Assembly: GCA_003240855.1 (NCBI GenBank)
Contig: QFNN01000024.1
Span: 1-30,378 of the forward strand
Source: Sphingomonas sanxanigenens
GTDB taxonomy: Bacteria; Pseudomonadota; Alphaproteobacteria; Sphingomonadales; Sphingomonadaceae
DNA: 30,378 bases
Direction of reading: 5' to 3'
The position numbers and the translations under genes were made by a program. The notes beneath the pieces were generated by a model, which was given only the letters and a program-made list of their open reading frames with translations, searched no databases and had not been told where the DNA came from. Shown here one piece after another: positions 23,262 through 30,355 of the stretch. Positions within the stretch are counted from its first letter, which is position 1. The number at the start of each line of letters is the position of its first letter.

Positions 23262-24440
23262 CTATTCTTCGGGGCCGCCCGCGCCGATATTGAGCCGGCG
23301 GGTGATGCTGTAATCAAGCACCGCGACGATGAAATAGCAGCCCATCCAGCGCAGCCGCATCAAGGCGTTGGCGGCGCCCGCGACATCGGCCAGCCGCCAT
23401 TCGCGGCTGCGCGCCAGCTCTTCCTCGAAATAGGCGCGCATGCGGGCGGCGAAGGTCGTGTCCTCGACCGAGAGCATGATCTCCATGTTGAGATAAAGGC
23501 TGCGCATGTCGAAATTGGCGCTGCCGACATGCACGCGGTCGTTCACGATCATCAGCTTGGTGTGCAGCTTGGTCGGCTGATATTCATAGATGCGCACGCC
23601 CTTGCGCAGCAGCCCGGCATAGGTGAAGCGCGCCGCGCCGATCGTCGTGCTGTTGTCCGACCTGGCGGCGGTCATGATCCGCGCCGTCCCGCGCGTTCCG
23701 ATCCGGTCGATTCGCCGCAGCATAGAGGGATTGGGCGCGAAATAGGCGGCGGCGAGATCAAGGCGCCGGGCCTGCTGCAGTTCGCGCTTCACCGCGCGCG
23801 CCCAGGGATTCAGGCGGCGCGTCGGGCCGCCGAGCAGCCAGTGGACCTTGCCCTGCTGCGTCCCCCACCGGCGCAGCGCGCGGCGCAGTCGACGGATGCG
23901 CGGACGAGGATGGCGCGACCAGTCGGCCAGCATATCGAAATAGCTGGCGAGCGGACGCGCAGCGGAGCCGTCGATTCGCAATCCCAGATCGCGCCAGCCG
24001 CCTTCCTCGACGCGGCGAAAATAATCATCCTCGATATTGAAGCCGCCGATGATGGCGCATGCCTCGTCGGCCAGCGCAAGCTTCTGGTGATTGCGCAGCA
24101 GATAGCGCCGGCCGAGCTGCGGAATGAAGCGGTAGAAATCGACTCCAGCCGCGACGAGGGGGGCGAAGAAATGCCGGTTGAGGGCGTCGCCGCTGCCGAA
24201 GCCGTCGACGATCAGCGACACTTTCACGCCGCGATGGGCCGCGGCTTCGATCGCGTCGCGCACGCGCAGCCCCGAATGATCGGCGGCGAAGGTGTAATAG
24301 AGCAGGCGGAGCGATTGTTTCGCGCCGTCGATCAGATCGACCAGCGCCTCGATCCGCGCCGGCCCTTCCGTAATCAGGCGCAGGCGATTGCCGTCGACCA
24401 GATGGCTGTCATCGTCGGTGCGCGCGGCGTCGTCGCTCAT
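23262..24440 (-). CDS. Phospholipase D-family phosphatidyltransferase, cardiolipin synthase-like
   Basis: A 392-aa protein with two HKD-type motifs. Motif 1 is NHQKLALAD (H118, K120, D125), complete. Motif 2 is LHTKLMIVND (H293, K295) followed by VGSANFDMRSLYLNMEIML, which is the cardiolipin-synthase pattern. In motif 2 the canonical aspartate position (seven after His) holds Asn300, with Asp301 next to it. There is no N-terminal membrane anchor as in ClsA, so it resembles ClsB; a hydrophobic patch near the C-terminus (WMGCYFIVAVLDY) may contact the membrane. The expected reaction is transfer of a phosphatidyl group to phosphatidylglycerol or another alcohol. It lies 41 nt upstream of the amidohydrolase on the same strand and diverges from rpoZ. 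Confidence 0.9.
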   Translation of the reverse strand: MSDDAARTDDDSHLVDGNRLRLITEGPARIEALVDLIDGAKQSLRLLYYTFAADHSGLRVRDAIEAAAHRGVKVSLIVDGFGSGDALNRHFFAPLVAAGVDFYRFIPQLGRRYLLRNHQKLALADEACAIIGGFNIEDDYFRRVEEGGWRDLGLRIDGSAARPLASYFDMLADWSRHPRPRIRRLRRALRRWGTQQGKVHWLLGGPTRRLNPWARAVKRELQQARRLDLAAAYFAPNPSMLRRIDRIGTRGTARIMTAARSDNSTTIGAARFTYAGLLRKGVRIYEYQPTKLHTKLMIVNDRVHVGSANFDMRSLYLNMEIMLSVEDTTFAARMRAYFEEELARSREWRLADVAGAANALMRLRWMGCYFIVAVLDYSITRRLNIGAGGPEE

Positions 24441-24491
24441 GCCTCAGCCATGGAATGCGGCGTCGGCGCGCGCAAGCCCGCGTCCTCGTCA

Positions 24492-24520
24492 TTGACAGGA
24501 ACGGGGCGCATCGCTACCTG
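24492..24520 (+). promoter_or_regulatory. Possible rpoZ promoter
   Basis: TTGACA (24492-24497) is a full -35 match; 17 nt later TACCTG (24515-24520) is a poor -10. Transcription would start about 40 nt before the rpoZ ATG. Alphaproteobacterial promoters often keep a good -35 with a weak -10, but the call rests mainly on the -35 element. Confidence 0.35.
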
Positions 24521-24561
24521 AGCCGCCTTCCGTCCATCGTGATTGAGTCTTGGGAGCGGCT

Positions 24562-24903
24562 ATGGCGCGCGTTACCGTTGAGGATTGTGTCGACAAGGTT
24601 CCGAACCGGTTCGACCTGGTGCTGGTCGCCGCCCAGCGTGCGCGCCAGATTTCGGGCGGCGCTGATCTGACGCTCGACCGCGATCGCGATAAAAACCCGG
24701 TCGTCGCACTCCGCGAGATCGCCGAGGAGACGATCCTGCCGGAAGATCTGCGCGATGCGGTGATCCAGGGGCTCCAGCGCGTCCAGGTCGACGATGAGGA
24801 CGCACCCGACGCGATCGGTTCGCTCAGCCAGTCGGCCGAGGCGCTCCGCCTCACCGCCGCCGCGCCGCCGCGCAACCAGAATCTCGGCGCCGATTACGAG
24901 TGA
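24562..24903 (+). CDS. rpoZ: DNA-directed RNA polymerase subunit omega
   Basis: A 113-aa small subunit that helps the beta-prime subunit fold and assemble, and contributes to the ppGpp site in proteobacterial RNA polymerase. The amino end MARVTVEDCVDKVPNRFDLVLVAAQRARQI is the omega signature, followed by KNPVVALREIAEETI; the acidic C-terminal extension is usual in alphaproteobacteria. The ATG at 24562 has GGGAG about 6 nt upstream. It is often linked to rsh (spoT) in this group, and here the bifunctional rsh lies 1.3 kb away, separated by the hxlR locus. It is followed at once by a strong terminator, so it is probably monocistronic. Confidence 0.97.
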   Translation: MARVTVEDCVDKVPNRFDLVLVAAQRARQISGGADLTLDRDRDKNPVVALREIAEETILPEDLRDAVIQGLQRVQVDDEDAPDAIGSLSQSAEALRLTAAAPPRNQNLGADYE

Positions 24904-24911
24904 CCGGCCCG

Positions 24912-24942
24912 AAGCCCCTCCCGAAAGGCGAGGGGCTTTTTG
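24912..24942 (+). terminator. Rho-independent terminator of rpoZ
   Basis: AGCCCCTC (24913-24920) pairs with GAGGGGCT (24930-24937) around the short loop CCGAAAGGC, and is followed by TTTTTG. This is the clearest intrinsic terminator in the window, 9 nt after the rpoZ stop. Confidence 0.9.
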
Positions 24943-24971
24943 TTTGAGCTACATTCGTGCCGCGATCTAGC

Positions 24972-25100
24972 CGGCAGGCATCACTCAGCCGCCTTCCCGT
25001 CATTGCGAGCGCAGCGAAGCAATCCATTCACGCGCCCGGCATCGTCTGGATTGCTTCGCTGCGCTCGCAATGACGGGGGCTGAGCCTTGCCGGCCTGCCG
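24972..25100. repeat. Long intergenic inverted repeat (dispersed CATTGCGAGC-type element)
   Basis: The 31-nt arm 24996-25026, which begins CCCGTCATTGCGAGCGC, is exactly repeated in reverse complement at 25047-25077 with a 20-nt loop. Outer arms continue the pairing: CTCAGCC (24984-24990) with GGCTGAG (25078-25084), and CGGCAGGC (24972-24979) with GCCTGCCG (25093-25100). The CATTGCGAGCG...GAAGCAATCC sequence is a common palindromic intergenic repeat in many bacterial genomes. It lies between the converging rpoZ and hxlR genes. No ORF, tandem target-site duplication or transposase is present, so it is a non-autonomous repeat. Confidence 0.85.
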
Positions 25101-25130
25101 ATTTCGAGAGCCGTTTTGCGACCCGCGCCT

Positions 25131-25604
25131 TTACTCCGCCGCCTGCGGCAGGAGATCGGCGCGGTCGCGGAAGCAGAGATCGCCCCATTCGAGCGCGCGG
25201 CCATCATGCGCATAGACGCGGATCGGCTGGACGGGCTCTCCGTCGCGCTTGTCGACCAGAACCGGGTTCGAGGGACATTTGGTTTCCCAGCGCTCGCCCC
25301 ATTGCCTGAGCGCGGTCATCGTCGGGAGCAGGGCTTCCCCCTTGCTTGTCAGGCGATACTCGACCTTGCGGCGATCATCGGAGCAGGGAAGCCGTTCCAA
25401 TATGCCGGCATCGACCAGGCGCGAAAGACGGTTGGCGAGGATGTTGCGCGCGATGCCGAGGCTCGACTGCATTTCCTCGAAATGGCGAAGCCCGTTGAAG
25501 GCGGCGCGCAGCAACAGGAACGACCAGCGTTCCCCCATCGCCTCAAGCGCGGCGGGAAGGCTGCATTCCAGCGCAATCTGCTTCAAGGGCTCGCGAAGCG
25601 CCAT
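25131..25604 (-). CDS. HxlR family transcriptional regulator
   Basis: A 157-aa winged-helix regulator. The HxlR domain spans about residues 8-110: LECSLPAALEAMGERWSFLLLRAAFNGLRHFEEMQSSLGIARNILANRLSRLVDAGILERLPCSDDRRKVEYRLTSKGEALLPTMTALRQWGERW. The conserved amino-terminal cysteine is Cys14, the position used by HypR to sense hypochlorite or disulfide stress; two further cysteines are in LPCSDD and TKCPSN. The extra C-terminal tail (about 115-157) is unremarkable. ATG 25604 is the start that fits the family; the frame is open 14 codons further. It diverges from a small secreted protein gene whose promoter carries a palindrome, so regulation of that neighbour is likely. Confidence 0.92.
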   Translation of the reverse strand: MALREPLKQIALECSLPAALEAMGERWSFLLLRAAFNGLRHFEEMQSSLGIARNILANRLSRLVDAGILERLPCSDDRRKVEYRLTSKGEALLPTMTALRQWGERWETKCPSNPVLVDKRDGEPVQPIRVYAHDGRALEWGDLCFRDRADLLPQAAE

Positions 25605-25673
25605 AATCCGTAACGTTAGTCCAAGCGCGCGGCGACGCAATCGCAAAATGACAATATCGTTTCATCGGAAAAC

Positions 25674-25702
25674 TTGACGGCGTAAACTTTACGCTGTAAA
25701 TA
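25674..25702 (+). promoter_or_regulatory. Promoter of the CC_3452-like gene with an internal palindrome
   Basis: TTGACG (25674-25679) and TAAATA (25697-25702) with 17-nt spacing. The spacer holds a perfect inverted repeat, GCGTAAA (25680-25686), centre C, TTTACGC (25688-25694), an operator-like site placed where a bound regulator would block polymerase. The divergent HxlR is the obvious candidate. A second small palindrome, TAACGTTA (25610-25617), lies next to the hxlR start. Confidence 0.6.
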
Positions 25703-25739
25703 TCGAGTCGCTCTCCCCAGTGGCAACAGGAAGATTTTT

Positions 25740-26054
25740 ATGCTTCGTCACCTCGCTCTTGCGGCGGCCTTTGCGACGTCCTCGCTGCTTGTCGCCGGCG
25801 CTGCCTATGCGCAGCCCACCAACGCCTATTACAGCGCGACCCCCGTCGCTGCGCCGGCTGCGGGCCGCGCCATGATCCGCGGCCAGGTGTGGACCTGCGA
25901 CGGCCAGTCGTGCACCGCCGGCCAGGGCGAAAGCCGCCCGGCGATCATCTGCGCGGTGGCCGCGCGCGAGCTGGGCAAGCTTAACGCCTTCGCCGCCAAT
26001 GGCGAGGCTTTCGACGCCGCCAATCTCGACAAGTGCAACGCCCGCGCGAAGTGA
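25740..26054 (+). CDS. Small secreted CC_3452 family protein
   Basis: A 104-aa exported protein. A signal peptide (residues 1-24, ending AYA before Gln) is followed by NAYYSATPVAAPAAGRAMIRGQVWTCDG, a pattern I associate with the CC_3452 family of alphaproteobacterial small secreted proteins. Four cysteines, C53, C58, C71 and C99, remain after cleavage and could form two disulfides. The C-terminal GKLNAFAANGEAFDAANLDKCNARAK matches the family end. AGGAAG is about 8 nt before the ATG. Function is unknown. The gene is divergent from hxlR with a palindrome-bearing promoter and is followed by a strong terminator, so it is a monocistronic, probably regulated unit. Confidence 0.85.
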   Translation: MLRHLALAAAFATSSLLVAGAAYAQPTNAYYSATPVAAPAAGRAMIRGQVWTCDGQSCTAGQGESRPAIICAVAARELGKLNAFAANGEAFDAANLDKCNARAK

Positions 26055-26062
26055 AGTCGCGC

Positions 26063-26122
26063 GGGGCCGGTCGCGGCCTGGCGGATCCTCCCAGCCGCCT
26101 GACCGCGACCGGCGCCCCTTTT
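26063..26122 (+). terminator. Terminator hairpin after the CC_3452-like gene
   Basis: CCGGTCGCGG (26067-26076) pairs with CCGCGACCGG (26103-26112), and outer GGGG (26063-26066) with CCCC (26115-26118) over a 2-nt bulge, followed by TTTT (26119-26122). The loop is 26 nt, longer than usual, but the stem and T run point to termination. Confidence 0.7.
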
Positions 26123-26191
26123 CCGCGTTTCCGGCGTGCGAAAGCGTGAAACCAGTTGCAAAGCGCCCCGGCCAGCCCCCAAATTGGCGGG

Positions 26192-28288
26192 GTGCTGCGC
26201 CAATATGAACTTGTAGAGCGTGTTAAACGCTACGATCCCGACGCCGACGAGGCGCTGATCAACCGTGCCTATGTTTTTTCCATGCAGGCGCATGGCAGCC
26301 AGAAGCGCGCATCGGGCGATCCTTATTACAGCCACCCGATCGAGGTGGCCGGCATCCTGACCGACCTGCATCTCGACGACGAGACGATCGCGACCGCGAT
26401 CCTCCACGACACGATCGAGGATACCGTCGCCACCTATGACGATATCGAACGGCTGTTCGGCGGCAATGTCGCGCGGCTGGTCGACGGCGTCACCAAGCTG
26501 TCCAAGATCGAGGCGCAGACCGAAAGCGAGCGCGCGGCCGAGAATCTGCGCAAGTTCCTGCTCGCCATGTCGGATGATATCCGCGTGCTGCTCGTCAAGC
26601 TCGCCGACCGTCTCCACAATATGCGCACGCTGCACTTCATCAAGGATGAGACCAAGCGCCGCCGCATCGCCAAGGAGACGATGGATATCTATGCCCCGCT
26701 CGCCGAGCGGATCGGCATGTACGAGTTCATGAACGAGATGCAGACGCTGGCCTTCCAGCAACTGGAGCCAGAGGCTTACGCCTCGATCACGCGCCGGCTG
26801 GAGCTGCTGGAGGAAGGCGGGGGCGACCGGATCGCGCGCATCTCGTCGGGGTTGAAGCTGCTGCTCAGCCGCGGCGGCGTGGACGCCGACATCAGCGGAC
26901 GGCGCAAGCGCCCTTACTCGATCTGGCGCAAGATGCAGGAGCGCCACATCAGCTTCGAGCAATTGTCCGACGTGATGGCTTTCCGTGCGATCGTGCCGAC
27001 CACCGAGGATTGCTACAAGGCGCTGGGGGTGATCCACCGGCGCTGGCCGATGGTTCCGGGGCGGTTCAAGGATTATATCTCGACGCCCAAGCGCAACGGT
27101 TATCGCTCGCTTCACACCTCGGTCATCCACGCCGAGAATATGCGCGTCGAGATCCAGATCCGGAGCGAGGCGATGCACGCCGAGGCGGAATATGGCCTCG
27201 CCGCCCACTGGGCCTACAAGCAGAGCAGCCACAAGCCCGACAGCCAGGCCGGATGGATTCGCGACCTCGTCGAAATCCTCGAAAATGCCGACAGTCCCGA
27301 GGAACTGCTCGAGCATACGCGCATGGCGATGTATCAGGATCGCATTTTCGCCTTCACGCCCAAGGGCGAACTATATCAGCTCCCCAAGGGATCGACGCCG
27401 GTCGATTTCGCCTATGCCGTCCACACCGATCTTGGCGACACGGCGGTTGGCGCGAAGATCAACGGGCGCGTCGTGCCGCTGCGCACGCCGATCGCCAATG
27501 GCGATCAGGTCCAGATCCTGCGCTCCAAGGCGCAAGAGCCGCAGCCGCAATGGCTCAATTTCGTGGCGACGGGCAAGGCGCGCGCGGCCATTCGCCGCTT
27601 CGTCCGCCAGAAGGAGCGCGGCGAGAGCATATCGCTGGGCCGCAAGCTCTATGACGAGATCGTCGCGCGCCTGCCGGCGCAGCTTGGCCAGGAAGCGCTT
27701 GCACAGGCTCTGAAGCGCCTCAAGATCGAGGATGAGCCGACGCTGATGATCGGCATTGCGCGCGGGCAGGTGAGCGATGCGCGCCTGATGGAAGCGCTGA
27801 TGCCGGGATCGACGGGCGGCGATCTGGGCGAGCTGGAGAAAGCGCCGCCGCAACGCGAGGCCATCTCGATCAAGGGGCTGACCCCCGGCGTCGCGTTCAG
27901 CCTGGCGCCTTGCTGCCACCCGGTGCCGGGCGACCGCATCGTGGGGCTGCGCCGTCCCGACGCGCCGATCGAGGTGCACGCGATCGGTTGCCCCACGCTG
28001 GCCGAGGCCGCCGACGCCGACTGGATCGATTTGTCGTGGGGCGATGGGTCCGACGGCGCGGTCGCGCGCCTTTCGGTCGTGCTCAAGAACGAGCCGGGAT
28101 CGCTGGGCGTGATGGCGGGCATATTCGGCGCGCACAAGGCGAACATCCTGAACCTGCGCCTCGATAATCGCGACGGGGGCTTCCACAGTTTCCTCGTCGA
28201 CCTCGAAGTGCACGATCTCCAGCATCTGACGCGGATCGTCGCCGCGCTTCGCGCCGCCGACGTGGTGAGCACCGCCGAACGGCTTTGA
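26192..28288 (+). CDS. rsh: Bifunctional (p)ppGpp synthetase/hydrolase (Rsh/SpoT family)
   Basis: A 698-aa stringent-response enzyme that makes and degrades (p)ppGpp. Domains in order: HD hydrolase (about 20-170) with SHPIEVAGIL and LHDTIEDTVATYDDI; synthetase (about 225-345) with RFKDYISTPKRNGYRSLHTSV, where the RFKD form is the RXKD signature of bifunctional Rel/SpoT enzymes; TGS (about 384-445) beginning IFAFTPKGELYQLPKGSTPVDFAYAVHTDLG; the conserved-cysteine region CCHPVPGD; and an ACT domain (about 626-695). Both active sites look intact. The start is GTG 26192 (VLRQYELVERVKRYDPDADE), which matches the family start better than a TTG at 26156. In most alphaproteobacteria it is the only long RSH protein. 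Confidence 0.96.
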   Translation: MLRQYELVERVKRYDPDADEALINRAYVFSMQAHGSQKRASGDPYYSHPIEVAGILTDLHLDDETIATAILHDTIEDTVATYDDIERLFGGNVARLVDGVTKLSKIEAQTESERAAENLRKFLLAMSDDIRVLLVKLADRLHNMRTLHFIKDETKRRRIAKETMDIYAPLAERIGMYEFMNEMQTLAFQQLEPEAYASITRRLELLEEGGGDRIARISSGLKLLLSRGGVDADISGRRKRPYSIWRKMQERHISFEQLSDVMAFRAIVPTTEDCYKALGVIHRRWPMVPGRFKDYISTPKRNGYRSLHTSVIHAENMRVEIQIRSEAMHAEAEYGLAAHWAYKQSSHKPDSQAGWIRDLVEILENADSPEELLEHTRMAMYQDRIFAFTPKGELYQLPKGSTPVDFAYAVHTDLGDTAVGAKINGRVVPLRTPIANGDQVQILRSKAQEPQPQWLNFVATGKARAAIRRFVRQKERGESISLGRKLYDEIVARLPAQLGQEALAQALKRLKIEDEPTLMIGIARGQVSDARLMEALMPGSTGGDLGELEKAPPQREAISIKGLTPGVAFSLAPCCHPVPGDRIVGLRRPDAPIEVHAIGCPTLAEAADADWIDLSWGDGSDGAVARLSVVLKNEPGSLGVMAGIFGAHKANILNLRLDNRDGGFHSFLVDLEVHDLQHLTRIVAALRAADVVSTAERL

Positions 28289-28300
28289 ACGGCGGCTCCC

Positions 28301-28342
28301 AATCGCTTCGGGGGCGGGGCTGGCGCCGCCCCCAAAGCGATT
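28301..28342 (+). terminator. Strong intergenic hairpin between rsh and kynA
   Basis: AATCGCTT (28301-28308) pairs with AAGCGATT (28335-28342) and GGGGGCGG (28310-28317) with CCGCCCCC (28326-28333), one mismatch between, giving a 17-position stem with an 8-nt loop. There is no T run after it. It starts 12 nt past the rsh stop and ends 14 nt before the kynA ATG, so it may terminate rsh, stabilise an mRNA end, or control kynA translation. Confidence 0.6.
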
Positions 28343-28356
28343 CTAAGACCTTGCGC

Positions 28357-29145
28357 ATGACCGACATGACCTATGCGCGCTATCTGGCGCTCGACGACAT
28401 TCTCGCCGCGCAGCATCCGATATCGGACCAGCATGACGAGCTGCTGTTCATCATTATCCACCAGACCAAGGAATTGTGGCTGAAGCAGATCATCGCCGAG
28501 CTGCATGCCGCCAAGGCGATGGTGCGCGAGGGAAATCTGGTTCCCGCCTACAAGATCCTCGCCCGCGTCTCGCGCATCCAGGCGGTGATGACCCTGTCGT
28601 GGGACGTGCTGGCCACGATGACCCCCAGCGACTATACGCGCTTCCGCGCCGTGCTCGGCGGATCATCGGGCTTCCAGTCGGACCAGTTCCGCACGATCGA
28701 ATATATGCTGGGGCTGAAGGACGGGCACTTCCTGCGCTTTCAGGAGGACCGGCCGGCGGCGCAGGCGAAGATGACCGAGGCGCTTTATGCGCCCAGCCTG
28801 TGGGATGATGCGATCGCGGCGCTGGCGACCGCCGGCATCGACGTGCCGATGACTGCGCTCGAACGCGACTGGACGCAGCCCTACGAGCCGAGCGAGGCGA
28901 TCGAGGAAGCATGGGCGACCGTCTATCGTGAGCCCGAGCGCTGGTGGGAGCTTTACCAGCTCGCCGAGAAGCTGGTCGATCTCGACGACGCCATGGCCAC
29001 CTGGCGGCACAAGCATGTGCTGACGGTCACGCGGATCATCGGCAACAAGCCGGGCACCGGCGGCACCGCCGGCGCCGCCTATCTGGAAAAGACGCTCACC
29101 AAGCGCGCCTTTCCCGAACTATGGTCGCTCAGGACGAGACTATGA
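28357..29145 (+). CDS. kynA: Tryptophan 2,3-dioxygenase
   Basis: A 262-aa haem enzyme that opens the indole ring of L-tryptophan to give N-formylkynurenine, the first step of the kynurenine route. The active-site motif HQTKELWLKQIIAE contains His35, the equivalent of the substrate-base histidine of bacterial TDO; SGFQSDQFRTIEYMLG is a further family mark; the haem-ligand region is WRHKHVLTV (H218/H220), and IIGNKPGTGGTAGAAYLEKT follows. The ATG at 28357 gives the usual bacterial length; the frame is open 24 codons further upstream through the hairpin. No good Shine-Dalgarno sequence is visible. The stop overlaps the start of the next gene (ATGA), so the two pathway genes are coupled. Confidence 0.96.
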   Translation: MTDMTYARYLALDDILAAQHPISDQHDELLFIIIHQTKELWLKQIIAELHAAKAMVREGNLVPAYKILARVSRIQAVMTLSWDVLATMTPSDYTRFRAVLGGSSGFQSDQFRTIEYMLGLKDGHFLRFQEDRPAAQAKMTEALYAPSLWDDAIAALATAGIDVPMTALERDWTQPYEPSEAIEEAWATVYREPERWWELYQLAEKLVDLDDAMATWRHKHVLTVTRIIGNKPGTGGTAGAAYLEKTLTKRAFPELWSLRTRL

Positions 29146-30293
29146 GCTGGAAGCGGCTGTTCCAGCGCTCGCTCGCCGCTGCGCCAGACCGGCTGCACAT
29201 GGCGGCGCACAGCCACCATCTCTGGCCCGATGCGAGCTGGCTGGGCCATCAGGCCGCCTGGGACGATGCGGCGCGGCTCGCCGATCGCAAATGGGACCGA
29301 GTGATGGGCGAGGTCTGGCCCGCCGCGCAGGCCCATGTCGCGGCCGAGCTCAGCCTGCCCGATCCCGCCAGCATCGTCTTTGCCGGCAATACTCACGATT
29401 TCCTGATCCGCCTTGTCGCCGCCGTCGACAAGCGCCCGGTGCGCGTGCTGGCGAGCGACGGAGAGTTTCACAGCTTTCGCCGGCAGGCCGCGCGCTGGGT
29501 GGAGCAAGGCGCGATCACGCTGGAAACACTGCCGGTCGCGCCTTTCGAGAGCTTTACCGATCGTTTCGTCGCCGCGGCTGAAGCGGGTGGGCACGACCTG
29601 ATCATGGTCAGCCAGGTGATGTTCGGCAGCGGCGCCGTATTTGCCGGAATCGAAGCGCTGGCGGCGCTGGCGCGCCCGGAAGGCCCCTGGGTGCTCGTCG
29701 ATGGCTATCATGGCTTCATGGCCGTGCCCACCGATCTGTCGGCGGTGGCCGACCGGATCTTCTACGTGGCCGGCGGGTATAAATATGCGATGGCGGGCGA
29801 GGGGGGCGCGTTCATGCACGCGCCGCCGGGCTTCGCGCTGCGTCCGCCGCTCACCGGCTGGTACGCCGCCTTCGACGATCTCCGCCTGCCGCCCGGCGCG
29901 GTCGGCTATGCTCCCGACGCCCGGCGCTTCATGGGCGCGACGTTCGATCCTTCGGGGCTCTACCGCTTCGTCGCGGTGCGCGACATGCTGGCGCGCGAAG
30001 GGCTTGATACGGCGACAGTCGCCGCGCATGTCGCGGGATTGAAGGCGCGCCTGACCGCGCGGCTGGGTGAAACGCCGCTGGGCGGCGCGACCCTGCTCAA
30101 CCCCGGTGGCGGCCATGCAGCGCGCTTCCTGGCGCTTCGTTCGCCCGATGCGCAGCGCTGGCAGGCGGCTTTGCTCGACGATGACGTCGTGACCGATGTG
30201 CGCGGCGACGTGCTCCGCATCGGCATCGGTCTCTATCATGACGAGCGCGACATCGATCGTTTCGTCGCGGCGGCCAAAGCGCTTGTCTTATGA
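29142..30293 (+). CDS. Class V PLP-dependent enzyme, kynureninase-like
   Basis: A 383-aa fold-type I PLP enzyme of the class V aminotransferase group. PLP-site residues are Asp187 and His190 in VLVDGYHGFMAVP, and the Schiff-base lysine is Lys214 in YVAGGYKYAMAGEGGAFMHAP. The GGYKY form is like the YKY of kynureninase (KynU), which cleaves kynurenine to anthranilate and alanine, and its 4-nt overlap with kynA supports that role. But it is shorter than classical KynU (about 410-420 aa), and the GEGGAF context and the start HMAAHSHHLWPDASW are rather those of a divergent branch, so I give no gene symbol. A kynurenine formamidase (KynB) is not in the window. Confidence 0.75.
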   Translation: MSWKRLFQRSLAAAPDRLHMAAHSHHLWPDASWLGHQAAWDDAARLADRKWDRVMGEVWPAAQAHVAAELSLPDPASIVFAGNTHDFLIRLVAAVDKRPVRVLASDGEFHSFRRQAARWVEQGAITLETLPVAPFESFTDRFVAAAEAGGHDLIMVSQVMFGSGAVFAGIEALAALARPEGPWVLVDGYHGFMAVPTDLSAVADRIFYVAGGYKYAMAGEGGAFMHAPPGFALRPPLTGWYAAFDDLRLPPGAVGYAPDARRFMGATFDPSGLYRFVAVRDMLAREGLDTATVAAHVAGLKARLTARLGETPLGGATLLNPGGGHAARFLALRSPDAQRWQAALLDDDVVTDVRGDVLRIGIGLYHDERDIDRFVAAAKALVL

Positions 30294-30323
30294 CATTGCG
30301 GTCCGTTTGGGCCATGCTGGATT

Positions 30324-30355
30324 GCCCGGGCCGGGGTGGCCACCCCGGCCCGGGC
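30324..30355. terminator. Perfect 32-bp palindrome after the kyn operon
   Basis: The 16-nt arm GCCCGGGCCGGGGTGG (30324-30339) is directly followed by its exact reverse complement (30340-30355), with no spacer. It begins 30 nt after the stop codon of the kynureninase-like gene. No T run follows, so it may be a T-less terminator, an mRNA-end stabiliser or a dispersed repeat. Confidence 0.6.

Noticed and set aside
21487..23313. 608-codon plus-strand frame opposite the amidohydrolase gene
   Set aside because: Shadow in high-GC DNA; the minus strand encodes a signal peptide and a complete metal site.
26156..26191. TTG start for rsh giving 12 extra residues
   Set aside because: The GTG at 26192 gives the usual family amino end (LRQYELV); the extra residues are proline-rich and non-typical.
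25829..27316. 495-codon minus-strand frame opposite the CC_3452-like gene and rsh
   Set aside because: Shadow; runs through a terminator and two confirmed genes.
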